Part shown: positions 1 through 8,710 of the stretch, piece by piece
How the letters are laid out: each line of letters opens with the position of its first letter
Numbering within the stretch: the first letter of the stretch is position 1
Program-made: the position numbers and the translations under genes
From: Ligilactobacillus sp900765635
Lineage (GTDB): Bacteria; Bacillota; Bacilli; Lactobacillales; Lactobacillaceae
DNA: 64,000 bases
Direction of reading: 5' to 3'
NCBI RefSeq assembly: GCF_949152225.1
Contig: NZ_CASCJC010000001.1
Span: 620,001-684,000 of the forward strand
The notes under the pieces: generated by a model
Database searches by the model: none
The model's input: the letters and a program-made list of their open reading frames with translations, nothing else
What the model was told of the DNA's origin: nothing

Positions 1-69
1 TTTTGGTATGCTAGACGTTACTTTGAACCGCTAGAACCTTGGTATTTAGACGGAAATGATAACCATTAA
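1..69 (+). CDS. 3' end of upstream gene, possibly prolipoprotein diacylglyceryl transferase
   Basis: The window opens inside a gene. Its last 22 codons read in frame from base 1 and stop at TAA 67-69. The tail is rich in aromatic residues and arginine (RRYFEPLEPWYLDG), as at the cytoplasmic end of a membrane enzyme. In lactobacilli the hprK-lgt-gpsA block lies just before trxB, and the tail looks most like Lgt to me. Twenty-two residues cannot settle it. Confidence 0.4.
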   Translation, partial: FWYARRYFEPLEPWYLDGNDNH

Positions 70-73
70 AATG

Positions 74-101
74 AAAGCACCAAAAATTTGGTGCTTTTTT
101 T
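74..101 (+). terminator. Rho-independent terminator of the upstream gene
   Basis: AAAGCACCAAA and TTTGGTGCTTT form a perfect stem with a minimal loop, followed by a run of T. It lies 5 bases after the upstream stop codon and separates that gene from trxB. Confidence 0.85.
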
Positions 102-130
102 GTTGGAAAGGTAAACAAAAAAGTGGATTT

Positions 131-152
131 CTTACTTAAAGTAAGTTATACT
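131..152 (+). promoter_or_regulatory. trxB promoter region with a perfect palindrome
   Basis: TATACT at 147-152 is a good -10 element, placed 34 bases before the trxB start. Directly upstream, at 131-145, CTTACTT-A-AAGTAAG is a perfect 7+7 inverted repeat with one central base, lying where the -35/-10 spacer would be. Its position suggests an operator. Which regulator binds is unknown; trxB is under redox control by Spx in other Firmicutes, but Spx does not need such a palindrome. Confidence 0.5.
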
Positions 153-185
153 TAGGAACAAAGCTTAAGAAAGAAGGAAAGTAAA

Positions 186-1124
186 ATGGTAAAAAAATAT
201 GATGTAATCGTGATTGGCGCAGGTCCTGGGGGAATGACGGCTGCTTTGTATGCTTCTAGAGCTAATCTTTCAGTCTTAATGCTTGATCGTGGAATTTATG
301 GAGGCCAAATGAACAACACAGCCGAAGTTGAAAATTATCCAGGTTTTCGTTCGATTTTAGGGCCTGATTTAGCACAACAAATGTATGATAGTGCTACGCA
401 ATTTGGTGCGCAATATGCTTATGGAAACGTAGAAAGTGTGACTGTTTTAGATGATCAAAGCAAATTGATTAAAACTGACAGTGATGAATTCCAAACAGAT
501 GTCTTAATCATCGCAACAGGTTCACAATACCGTAAATTAGGTGTAGTTGGTGAAGAAGAATACAGTGGACGTGGGGTATCTTATTGTGCTGTATGTGATG
601 GAGCTTTCTTTAAAGATAAACCGGTTGTTGTTGTTGGCGGTGGTGACTCTGCAATTGAAGAAGGAACATATTTGGCGCAACTTGTTTCAAAAGTAAATGT
701 AGTTCATCGTCGTGACAAATTACGTGCACAAAAGATTTTGCAAGATCGTGCTTTTGCTAATGAAAAGGTGAATTTTATTTGGGATAGTGAAGTTACTGAA
801 ATTGTTGGCGATGGTCAAAAAGTAACAGGAGTTAAGTTGCACAATAAAAAGACTGGTGAAGACTCTGAATTGGCAACAGATGGTATTTTTATTTATGTTG
901 GCTCTGAACCAATGAGTGCACCATTTAAAAATCTCCCAATCATGGATGAAAAGGGTTGGATTTTAACAGACGAAAAGATGCAAACAAGTATTCCTGGCAT
1001 TTTTGCCATTGGAGATGTTCGTAAAAAAGAACTTCGTCAAATTACGACAGCAGTTGGTGATGGTGGAATTGCAGGGCAAGAATCATTTAATTATTTAGAA
1101 ATGTTAAAAGATAAGCAACGCTAA
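186..1124 (+). CDS. trxB: Thioredoxin reductase (NADPH)
   Basis: Flavoprotein that passes electrons from NADPH to thioredoxin in the cytoplasm; a thioredoxin gene lies at 49884. The 312 residues are the normal length. Visible motifs are the FAD-binding GAGPGG (11-16), the redox-active CAVC (Cys134, Cys137), the NADPH-binding GGGDSA (151-156) and the C-terminal FAD motif GIFAIGDV. The start has AGAAGGAAAG about 5 bases upstream. It forms its own unit, bounded by terminators at 74-101 and 1132-1171. Confidence 0.97.
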   Translation: MVKKYDVIVIGAGPGGMTAALYASRANLSVLMLDRGIYGGQMNNTAEVENYPGFRSILGPDLAQQMYDSATQFGAQYAYGNVESVTVLDDQSKLIKTDSDEFQTDVLIIATGSQYRKLGVVGEEEYSGRGVSYCAVCDGAFFKDKPVVVVGGGDSAIEEGTYLAQLVSKVNVVHRRDKLRAQKILQDRAFANEKVNFIWDSEVTEIVGDGQKVTGVKLHNKKTGEDSELATDGIFIYVGSEPMSAPFKNLPIMDEKGWILTDEKMQTSIPGIFAIGDVRKKELRQITTAVGDGGIAGQESFNYLEMLKDKQR

Positions 1125-1131
1125 ACAAATT

Positions 1132-1171
1132 AAAAAAGATATGAGATATCATGGGTATTTCATATCTTTTT
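1132..1171 (+). terminator. Terminator after trxB
   Basis: AAAAAGATATGAgATAtC pairs with GgTATtTCATATCTTTTT around a short ATG loop, an 18-bp stem with two mismatches. It ends in T and is followed by an AT-rich spacer before pgm. Confidence 0.8.
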
Positions 1172-1233
1172 ATTTTGGTAATCTTAGTAGGATATCTTTT
1201 ATTTGTTGAAAAAACTGCCAGTTATTTGAATTT

Positions 1234-1244
1234 TATAGTATACT
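1234..1244 (+). promoter_or_regulatory. Probable -10 region of pgm
   Basis: Overlapping TATAGT (1234-1239) and TATACT (1239-1244) lie 36-41 bases before the pgm start. CTGCCA at 1215-1220 gives an 18-base spacer to TATACT. The -35 is weak, so the exact promoter is uncertain. Confidence 0.5.
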
Positions 1245-1279
1245 AGTAAGCGTAAAAATAATTTTACAGGAGTGATTAG

Positions 1280-3004
1280 ATGAGTTGGCAAGAAACTTAT
1301 GCCATTTGGCAAAACTATCCTGAATTGACAGAAGATTTAAAACAAGAATTAAACCAATTAGCAAATGATAATGCTGCTTTAGAGGATGCATTTTATGCAC
1401 CGTTAGAGTTTGGGACTGCGGGTATGCGTGGTGTTTTAGGTGTCGGCATTAATCGGATGAATATTTATACTGTTCGTCAAGCTACTGAAGGTTTAGCACG
1501 TTTCATGGATACTTTAGATGAAGCAACTAAAAAACGCGGGGTGGCAATTAGCTATGACTCGCGGCACTTTTCACAAGAATTTGCATTTGAAGCAGCTAAA
1601 GTTTTAGGCGCACATCAAATTCCAAGTTATGTTTTTGAAAGCCTACGTCCAACCCCTGAATTATCATTTACTGTACGTCATTTAAATGCTTATGCGGGTA
1701 TCATGATTACAGCTAGCCATAATCCAAAACAATACAATGGTTACAAGATTTATGGTGAAGATGGGGCTCAAATGCCACCTAAAGAATCTGATTTAATTAC
1801 ACAATATATTCGTCAAGTTGATGATTTGTTTGGTGTCGAAGTAGGACAAAAGGAAGCCTTAATTGAAGCAGGACTATTAAAGATTATCGGTAGTGAAGTT
1901 GATCAAGTTTATTTGGAACATTTAAAGCAAGTAACGATTAACCGCGAATTAGTGCAAGAAGAAGGCAAAACATTAAAATTAGTTTACAGTCCATTGCATG
2001 GAACCGGCGCAATGCTAGGAGAAAAAGCTTTACGACAAGCTGGTTTTGAAAACTTTACGATGGTAAAAGAACAAGCTTTACCAGACGGTGATTTTCCAAC
2101 GGTTGAAAAGCCAAATCCAGAAGATGGAGCTGCTTTTGACTTAGCAATTGCTTTGGGTAAAAAAGAAGGGGCTGACTTATTGATTGCTTCTGACCCAGAT
2201 GCTGATCGTTTAGGTGCAGCTGTTCGTCAACCTAATGGTGAATATCAATTGTTAACTGGTAATCAAATTGCAGCTATTATGTTGCATTATATTTTGACAG
2301 CTCATAAGCAAGCTGGTACACTACCTAAAAATGCAGCAGCTGTTAAATCCATTGTTTCTAGTGAATTTGCGGCTAAGATTGCTGAAAGTTTCGATGTGGA
2401 AATGATTAATGTTTTGACAGGATTTAAGTTTATTGCAGAACAAATCAAACATTTTGAAGCTACCGCTGAACATACCTTTATGTTTGGCTTTGAAGAAAGT
2501 TATGGCTATCTAGTACGTTCATTTGTACGTGATAAAGATGCTATTCAAGCCTTGGTAATGTTAGCTGAAGTAGCGGCTTATTACAAAAAACAAGGTAAAA
2601 ACTTGTATGATGGTTTACAAGAATTATTTGAAGAATATGGTTACTTTGCAGAAAAGACGATTTCTTTAACATTTGATGGCATTCAAGGTGCAAAACAAAT
2701 TCAAGATTTAATGAGTAAATTTAGAACAAGTGCACCAACTGATTTTGCAGGCTACAAAGTTGAAGTTATGGAAGACTTTGCTAGTTCACAAAAACATTTA
2801 GCTGATGGCACAATTATGACTATGAGCTTACCTAAGTCAAATGTTTTGAAGTATTATTTGGCTGATGGAACATGGATTGCTGTGCGTCCATCTGGGACAG
2901 AACCTAAAATCAAGTTTTATATTGGGACTGTAGCAACTTCTGATGAACAAGCAACTGAAAAATGTCATGCTTTTGAAGCTGCAATTCAAGCTTTTATTAA
3001 ATAG
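1280..3004 (+). CDS. pgm: Phosphoglucomutase / phosphomannomutase
   Basis: Interconverts glucose-1-phosphate and glucose-6-phosphate, feeding UDP-glucose and cell-envelope sugar synthesis. At 574 residues it matches the long alpha-phosphohexomutase type (PgcA-like) rather than the 450-residue GlmM type at 43563. The catalytic phosphoserine loop TASHNP is at 144-149, the metal loop DPDADR at 305-310, and the phosphate-binding RPSGTEPK near the C-terminus. A GGAGTGA ribosome site precedes the ATG. It is monocistronic, with a strong terminator after it. Confidence 0.95.
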   Translation: MSWQETYAIWQNYPELTEDLKQELNQLANDNAALEDAFYAPLEFGTAGMRGVLGVGINRMNIYTVRQATEGLARFMDTLDEATKKRGVAISYDSRHFSQEFAFEAAKVLGAHQIPSYVFESLRPTPELSFTVRHLNAYAGIMITASHNPKQYNGYKIYGEDGAQMPPKESDLITQYIRQVDDLFGVEVGQKEALIEAGLLKIIGSEVDQVYLEHLKQVTINRELVQEEGKTLKLVYSPLHGTGAMLGEKALRQAGFENFTMVKEQALPDGDFPTVEKPNPEDGAAFDLAIALGKKEGADLLIASDPDADRLGAAVRQPNGEYQLLTGNQIAAIMLHYILTAHKQAGTLPKNAAAVKSIVSSEFAAKIAESFDVEMINVLTGFKFIAEQIKHFEATAEHTFMFGFEESYGYLVRSFVRDKDAIQALVMLAEVAAYYKKQGKNLYDGLQELFEEYGYFAEKTISLTFDGIQGAKQIQDLMSKFRTSAPTDFAGYKVEVMEDFASSQKHLADGTIMTMSLPKSNVLKYYLADGTWIAVRPSGTEPKIKFYIGTVATSDEQATEKCHAFEAAIQAFIK

Positions 3005-3045
3005 TTCTAAATAAAAGAGTCAACAATAAAAATTAAAGCTAGTTT

Positions 3046-3087
3046 GCCTTCTTTACTGGATAAGTCTAGTGAAGAAGGCATTTTTTA
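3046..3087 (+). terminator. Terminator after pgm
   Basis: GCCTTCTTTACTgGA and TCtAGTGAAGAAGGC form a long GC-capped stem with a short loop, followed by TTTTTT at 3081-3086. Confidence 0.85.
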
Positions 3088-3103
3088 TTAAGTTTTTAAG
3101 ATG

Positions 3104-3117
3104 CGAAAACATGTTCG
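3104..3117 (+). promoter_or_regulatory. LexA (DinR)-type SOS box upstream of uvrBA
   Basis: CGAAAACATGTTCG matches the Gram-positive SOS consensus CGAAC-N4-GTTCG with one mismatch (A for C in the left half-site). It sits immediately before a -10-like TATGAT (3119-3124) and 48 bases before the uvrB start. Placement over the promoter of an excision repair gene is exactly where LexA repression is expected. Confidence 0.8.
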
Positions 3118-3164
3118 ATATGATAAAATGAGATGAACAAAATAATGCAGATGAGGTGAAAAAA

Positions 3165-5159
3165 GTGATTGAACGTCAAGCTGATCGAAAGTTCAAATTA
3201 AAGTGTGCTTATCAACCAACAGGTGACCAACCCCAAGCAATTCAAAAATTGAGTGAAAATGTCTTAGAAGGGAAAAAAGCGCAGATTTTATTAGGTGCTA
3301 CGGGAACAGGAAAGACATTTACCATTTCAAATGTGATTCAAAAGGTTAATAAACCAACTTTGGTTTTGGCGCATAATAAAACTTTGGCTGGACAATTGTA
3401 TAGTGAGTTTAAAGAATTTTTTCCCGAAAATGCCGTAGAATATTTTGTGTCTTATTATGATTATTATCAACCAGAAGCCTATGTACCATCGAGTGATACT
3501 TATATTGAAAAAGATTCTAGTATCAACGATGAAATTGATAAATTGCGTCATTCGGCAACTAGTTCATTATTAGAACGCAATGATGTTATCGTGGTTGCTT
3601 CTGTTTCGTCTATTTTTGGTTTGGGTGATCCAAATGAGTATCGAGAACACACGATTTCTTTGCGCTCAGGCCAAGAAATAGAGCGAGATGAGTTATTAAA
3701 ACAATTAATCGAGATTCAATATGAACGTAACGATATTGACTTTCAACGGGGGCGCTTTAGAGTAAGAGGCGATGTGGTAGAACTCTTTCCTGCAGCCCAC
3801 GATGAAAAAGCCTTACGTATTGAGTTTTTTGGTGATGAAATTGAACGAATTCGTGAAGTTGATCCATTAACAGGAGAAATTTTGGCTGAACGTGCACATG
3901 TTGCGATTTTTCCGGCTACACATTTCATGACAAATGAGGAACGACTCGGACAAGCGATAACAAAAATCGAAGAAGAATTAAAACAACGCTGCGCAGAACT
4001 GACAGCACAAGGTAAGTTACTAGAGGCTCAACGTCTTGAACAAAGAACAACTTATGATATTGAAATGTTAAAAGAGATGGGATATTGTTCGGGAATTGAA
4101 AATTATTCACGACATATGGATGGAAGAATGCAAGGTCAAGCTCCATATACCCTATTAGATTTCTTTCCTGAAGATTTCTTGATTGTAGTTGATGAATCAC
4201 ACGTTACGATGCCACAAGTACGTGGAATGTATAATGGCGACAGATCACGTAAACAGATGCTTGTTGATTATGGTTTTAGGTTACCAAGTGCACTAGATAA
4301 CCGACCTTTGACCTTAGCGGAATTTGAAGACCATGTACATCAGATTATCTATATGTCTGCAACCCCAGGCCCTTATGAGCAAGAACAAACTAATGACGTT
4401 ATTCAACAAATTATTCGGCCAACAGGATTGCTAGATCCAAAGATTGATGTACGCCCAACTGCTGGACAAATGGATGATTTGGTAGCAGAGATTAATCAAC
4501 GTGTCGCAAGAGATGAACGCGTCTTTATCACAACTTTAACTAAGAAGATGGCTGAAGATTTGACCGATTACTTTAAAGAGTTACGTATCAAGGTGAAGTA
4601 TTTACATTCAGATATTAAAACATTGGAACGTACACAAATCATTCGTGAGCTACGTCTAGGAAATTTTGATGTTTTAGTTGGAATCAATCTGTTGCGTGAA
4701 GGTATTGATGTGCCTGAAGTTTCTTTAGTGGCAATTCTTGATGCTGATAAAGAAGGATTCTTGCGTAATGAACGTTCTCTTATTCAAACGATTGGACGGG
4801 CAGCGCGAAATGAAAATGGCCATGTTATCATGTATGCTGATACACAGACAGCTTCGATGAAAGCGGCTATTGATGAAACCAAACGTCGTCGCCAAATTCA
4901 AGAAGCTTATAACAAAGAACATGGAATTGTGCCTAAGACAGTCAAAAAAGATATACGTGCAAATATTTCATTAACAAGTGAGCAAAATGCAAGTGATACA
5001 GCAACACAAGTTGATTTTAGTAAATTAAAACGAAGTGAACAAAAAGAATTATTAGCACGTTTAGAAGCACAGATGAAACAAGCAGCCAAGCAGTTAGATT
5101 TTGAAACAGCGGCTACTTTGCGTGATACGGTCTTTGAATTAAAAGCGATGATTGAATAA
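3165..5159 (+). CDS. uvrB: Excinuclease ABC subunit B
   Basis: Helicase-like damage-verification subunit of nucleotide excision repair, working with UvrA (next gene) and UvrC. Motifs: Walker A GATGTGKT, the damage-probing beta-hairpin YYDYYQPEAY, the DESH box, helicase motif VI GRAARN, and a C-terminal UVR domain (LEAQMKQAAKQLDFETAA) that contacts UvrC. I place the start at GTG 3165: GAGGTGA (3153-3159) is well spaced for it and the protein then begins MIERQADRKF, as in relatives. The in-frame GTG at 3156 lies inside that ribosome site. This gives 664 residues. Confidence 0.97.
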   Translation: MIERQADRKFKLKCAYQPTGDQPQAIQKLSENVLEGKKAQILLGATGTGKTFTISNVIQKVNKPTLVLAHNKTLAGQLYSEFKEFFPENAVEYFVSYYDYYQPEAYVPSSDTYIEKDSSINDEIDKLRHSATSSLLERNDVIVVASVSSIFGLGDPNEYREHTISLRSGQEIERDELLKQLIEIQYERNDIDFQRGRFRVRGDVVELFPAAHDEKALRIEFFGDEIERIREVDPLTGEILAERAHVAIFPATHFMTNEERLGQAITKIEEELKQRCAELTAQGKLLEAQRLEQRTTYDIEMLKEMGYCSGIENYSRHMDGRMQGQAPYTLLDFFPEDFLIVVDESHVTMPQVRGMYNGDRSRKQMLVDYGFRLPSALDNRPLTLAEFEDHVHQIIYMSATPGPYEQEQTNDVIQQIIRPTGLLDPKIDVRPTAGQMDDLVAEINQRVARDERVFITTLTKKMAEDLTDYFKELRIKVKYLHSDIKTLERTQIIRELRLGNFDVLVGINLLREGIDVPEVSLVAILDADKEGFLRNERSLIQTIGRAARNENGHVIMYADTQTASMKAAIDETKRRRQIQEAYNKEHGIVPKTVKKDIRANISLTSEQNASDTATQVDFSKLKRSEQKELLARLEAQMKQAAKQLDFETAATLRDTVFELKAMIE

Positions 5160-5240
5160 AGACAATTTAGTAATTTTTATGAAAGGAAAAGCTATATTTA
5201 ATTGTGGAAAATAACTGCATAATGTATAGCAGATATAAAA

Positions 5241-8075
5241 GTGAGACAAAATAAGATTGTTATTCGTGGTGCAAGAGAACATAACTTGAAAAATATCGAT
5301 GTTGAAATTCCTAAAGAAAAACTTGTTGTTATCACTGGACTTTCGGGCTCGGGAAAAAGCTCACTGGCCTTTGATACACTTTATGCTGAAGGACAAAGGC
5401 GTTATGTTGAAAGTTTATCGGCTTATGCACGCCAATTTTTAGGACAAATGGATAAGCCTGATGTTGATGCTATTGATGGTTTATCACCAGCAATTTCTAT
5501 TGACCAAAAGACGACTTCAAAAAATCCCCGTTCGACAGTTGGAACTGTTACGGAAATCAATGATTATTTGCGGTTATTATGGGCACGAGTTGGGAAGCCA
5601 TTTTGTCCAAGGGATGGTCATGAAATTACGAGTCAATCTCCTGAACAGATGGTGACAAAAGTTTTGGAATTACCTGAACGCACCAAGTTGCAAATCTTAG
5701 CACCTGTTGTTAGACAAAAAAAGGGACAACATAAAAAAGAATTAGCTAGGATTAGGCAAGAAGGTTTTGTGCGAGTACTTGTCGATGGTCAGATGAGAGA
5801 AGTCGAAGAAGAAATCGAACTGGAAAAAAATCAAAAACATGATATTTATGTGGTTGTTGATAGAATTGTAGTTAAAGAAGGCATTCGCTCACGCTTGTTT
5901 GACTCATTTGAAGCAGCTTTGCGTTTGGCTGGAGGCTATGCTTATGTCGATGTTATTGGGCAAGAAATGTTGCAATTTTCTGAAAACTTTGCTTGCCCAT
6001 ATTGTGGCTTTACCATTGGAGAATTAGAACCGCGTCTTTTTTCTTTCAATGCACCATTTGGAGCATGTGAGGAATGTGATGGTTTGGGAATGAAACTAGA
6101 AGTTGATGTTGATTTGGTTATTCCTGATCGTAAAAAAACATTAAACGAGGGTGCTTTAGAGCCATGGAATCCGATTAGCTCTAAGTACTATCCCACATTA
6201 CTGGCTCAAGCGTGTGCTGAATTTGGAATAGATATGGATACGCCTTTTGAAAAACTCAGTGCTAAACAACAAGATATCTTATTATATGGAGCAGGAAATA
6301 AAAAGTTTCATTTTAGATTTGAAAGTGATTTTGGTGGTTTACGTGATTTAGACATGGAATTTGAAGGTGTCATCAATAATATTGAGCGCCGCTATCGTGA
6401 AACAACGAGTGATTTTACACGTGATGTGATGCGTAAATATATGACAAGTCTGACTTGTCAAACATGTCATGGTTACCGATTAAATGAACAAGCATTGGCC
6501 GTAAAAGTAGGAGGTTTGCATATTGGACAAGCTTCTGATTTAGCCATTAAAGATGCTTTAAAATTCTTTGAAGAGTTGGAGTTTTCACCACAAAATGAAC
6601 AAATTGCACGTCCAATTCTAAAAGAAATCTGTGCACGTTTGAGCTTTTTGACTAATGTTGGTTTGTCTTATTTAACCTTGAGTCGAGCTGCGCGTACACT
6701 ATCTGGAGGAGAAGCGCAGCGTATTAGATTGGCTACTCAGATTGGCTCTAATTTGTCTGGTGTGATGTATATATTAGATGAACCATCGATAGGATTGCAT
6801 CAACGCGATAATGATCGCCTATTAGATTCACTAAAGAAAATGCGGGATTTAGGTAATACGTTGATTGTGGTCGAACATGACGAAGACACGATGCGAGCTG
6901 CTGATTACTTGATTGATATTGGCCCTGGAGCTGGTGAAAATGGTGGACAAATCATTGCTGCTGGAACGCCTAAACAAGTTCAACGTAATAAAAATTCGTT
7001 AACTGGGCAATATTTAGCAGGTAAAAAATATATTGCAATTCCTAAAGAAAGAAGAACAGGCAACGGAGAATTTGTTGAAATTACAGGGGCTACTGCCAAC
7101 AATTTGAAAAATATCGATGTTCGCTTCCCATTAGGTGAATTTATTGCAGTTACCGGTGTGTCTGGATCTGGCAAATCGACGCTAGTTAACATGATTTTGA
7201 AGCGTGCTTTAGCTCAAAAATTACAGCATAATTCAGAAAAGCCAGAAAAATTTGGGCAGCTATTAGGGTATGAGGCCTTAGAAAAAGTTATCGATATTGA
7301 TCAAGCCCCAATTGGTCGAACACCTAGAAGTAATCCAGCAACTTATACTGGAGTTTTAGATGATATTCGGACGTTATTTGCCCAGACAAATCAAGCTAAG
7401 ATGCGTGGTTATGGTAAAGGACGTTTTAGTTTTAATGTTAAAGGTGGGCGTTGCGAAGCATGTAAAGGTGATGGAATTTTGAAAATTGAAATGAATTTCT
7501 TACCTGATGTATATGTTCCTTGTGAAGTTTGCCATGGGACACGCTTTAATTCCGAAACACTTGAAGTCGAATATAAGGGTAAAAATATTGCTCAAATCCT
7601 AGAGATGACCGTTTCCGAAGCGCTTGAGTTTTTCAGTGCTATACCTAAGATTAAAAATAAGCTACAAACGATTAAAGATGTTGGCTTGGGGTACGTTAGT
7701 TTAGGACAACCAGCAACGACACTTTCAGGTGGAGAAGCGCAACGAATGAAGTTAGCTTCTGAGTTACACAAAAAATCAAATGGCAAGACTTTTTATATTT
7801 TGGATGAACCGACAACTGGTTTACATGCCCAAGATATCAAACGTCTATTGGCAGTTTTACAACGTTTAGTTGATAAAGGGAACACGGTTTTAGTGATTGA
7901 ACATAATTTAGATGTGATTAAGACTGCAGATTATATTATCGACATGGGACCTGAAGGCGGCGATCAAGGTGGACAAGTAATTGCGACTGGAAGTCCTGAA
8001 CAAATTGTGGCTTGTGAACAAAGCTATACAGGGAAGTATCTTAAACCATTGTTAGATAATGGACATTATCAATAA
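5241..8075 (+). CDS. uvrA: Excinuclease ABC subunit A
   Basis: DNA-damage sensor of nucleotide excision repair; a dimeric ABC ATPase that loads UvrB. Two nucleotide-binding halves are visible: Walker A GLSGSGKS near residue 31 and GVSGSGKS near 639, signatures LSGGEAQRIR and LSGGEAQRMK, and Walker B ILDEPSIGLH and ILDEPTTGLH. Zinc fingers include CPYC and CEACKGDG. The 944 residues are normal. The start is GTG 5241; an in-frame TAA at 5220-5222 excludes anything longer, yet no clear Shine-Dalgarno precedes it. It lies 81 bases after uvrB and probably shares its LexA control. Confidence 0.97.
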   Translation: MRQNKIVIRGAREHNLKNIDVEIPKEKLVVITGLSGSGKSSLAFDTLYAEGQRRYVESLSAYARQFLGQMDKPDVDAIDGLSPAISIDQKTTSKNPRSTVGTVTEINDYLRLLWARVGKPFCPRDGHEITSQSPEQMVTKVLELPERTKLQILAPVVRQKKGQHKKELARIRQEGFVRVLVDGQMREVEEEIELEKNQKHDIYVVVDRIVVKEGIRSRLFDSFEAALRLAGGYAYVDVIGQEMLQFSENFACPYCGFTIGELEPRLFSFNAPFGACEECDGLGMKLEVDVDLVIPDRKKTLNEGALEPWNPISSKYYPTLLAQACAEFGIDMDTPFEKLSAKQQDILLYGAGNKKFHFRFESDFGGLRDLDMEFEGVINNIERRYRETTSDFTRDVMRKYMTSLTCQTCHGYRLNEQALAVKVGGLHIGQASDLAIKDALKFFEELEFSPQNEQIARPILKEICARLSFLTNVGLSYLTLSRAARTLSGGEAQRIRLATQIGSNLSGVMYILDEPSIGLHQRDNDRLLDSLKKMRDLGNTLIVVEHDEDTMRAADYLIDIGPGAGENGGQIIAAGTPKQVQRNKNSLTGQYLAGKKYIAIPKERRTGNGEFVEITGATANNLKNIDVRFPLGEFIAVTGVSGSGKSTLVNMILKRALAQKLQHNSEKPEKFGQLLGYEALEKVIDIDQAPIGRTPRSNPATYTGVLDDIRTLFAQTNQAKMRGYGKGRFSFNVKGGRCEACKGDGILKIEMNFLPDVYVPCEVCHGTRFNSETLEVEYKGKNIAQILEMTVSEALEFFSAIPKIKNKLQTIKDVGLGYVSLGQPATTLSGGEAQRMKLASELHKKSNGKTFYILDEPTTGLHAQDIKRLLAVLQRLVDKGNTVLVIEHNLDVIKTADYIIDMGPEGGDQGGQVIATGSPEQIVACEQSYTGKYLKPLLDNGHYQ

Positions 8076-8092
8076 TCAAAGGAGCATAAAAA

Positions 8093-8566
8093 ATGGCAGA
8101 AGTTGAAAGTTTTACGTTAGATCATACGGCGGTAAAAGCACCGTATGTTAGATTGATTAGTGTGGAGCATGGACCAAAAGGTGATGCAATTTCAAATTTT
8201 GATTTGCGTTTTGTTCAACCAAATCAAAACGCGATTCCTACAGCAGGTTTGCATACGATTGAACATATGTTGGCTGGTTATTTGCGTGATCATTTGGATG
8301 GAGTAATTGATTGCTCACCGTTTGGTTGCCGTACTGGTTTTCATTTGATTGTTTGGGGAACACCTGATACAGCTAAAGTTACACAGGCATTAAAACTATC
8401 GTTAGAAGAAATTTTGAATGCAACTTGGCAAGATGTTCAAGGAACAGATATTAAAAGTTGTGGCAATTATCGAGATCATTCATTGTTTAGTGCGCAAGAA
8501 TGGTGTCGTGAAATTTTAGCACAAGGTATCTCAATTGATCCATTTGAACGTAAGATATTAGATTAA
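8093..8566 (+). CDS. luxS: S-ribosylhomocysteine lyase (AI-2 synthase)
   Basis: Cleaves S-ribosylhomocysteine to homocysteine and DPD, the precursor of autoinducer-2; part of the activated methyl cycle in the cytoplasm. At 157 residues it is full length. The metal site HTIEH (His54, Glu57, His58) and Cys123 are present, and Cys79 in GCRTGF corresponds to the catalytic cysteine of the family. AAAGGAGC precedes the ATG. It starts 17 bases after uvrA and ends at a strong terminator. No pfs/mtnN gene is nearby in the window. Confidence 0.96.
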   Translation: MAEVESFTLDHTAVKAPYVRLISVEHGPKGDAISNFDLRFVQPNQNAIPTAGLHTIEHMLAGYLRDHLDGVIDCSPFGCRTGFHLIVWGTPDTAKVTQALKLSLEEILNATWQDVQGTDIKSCGNYRDHSLFSAQEWCREILAQGISIDPFERKILD

Positions 8567-8572
8567 TTTTTT

Positions 8573-8609
8573 GTCTCCTAAACGAAAATAAAGTTTAGGA
8601 GACTTTTTG
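8573..8609 (+). terminator. Terminator after luxS
   Basis: GTCTCCTAAAC (8573-8583) and GTTTAGGAGAC (8593-8603) pair perfectly over 11 bases around a 9-base loop and are followed by TTTTT. It closes the uvrBA-luxS unit. Confidence 0.92.
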
Positions 8610-8666
8610 TTAAGGGGAATTTTAAGTAAAATATCTTTGCCACCACGTAAGCAGCTTGATTAATGT

Positions 8667-8675
8667 GATATAATC
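8667..8675 (+). promoter_or_regulatory. Extended -10 promoter of rapZ-yvcK-whiA
   Basis: TGATATAAT at about 8667-8675 is an extended -10 (TGn-TATAAT), 36 bases before the rapZ start and directly downstream of the luxS terminator. No convincing -35 is present, as is common with extended -10 elements. Confidence 0.6.
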
Positions 8676-8710
8676 TTTAAAAGAGAGAATTTGTGCGGGA
8701 GGGTTTTTTT

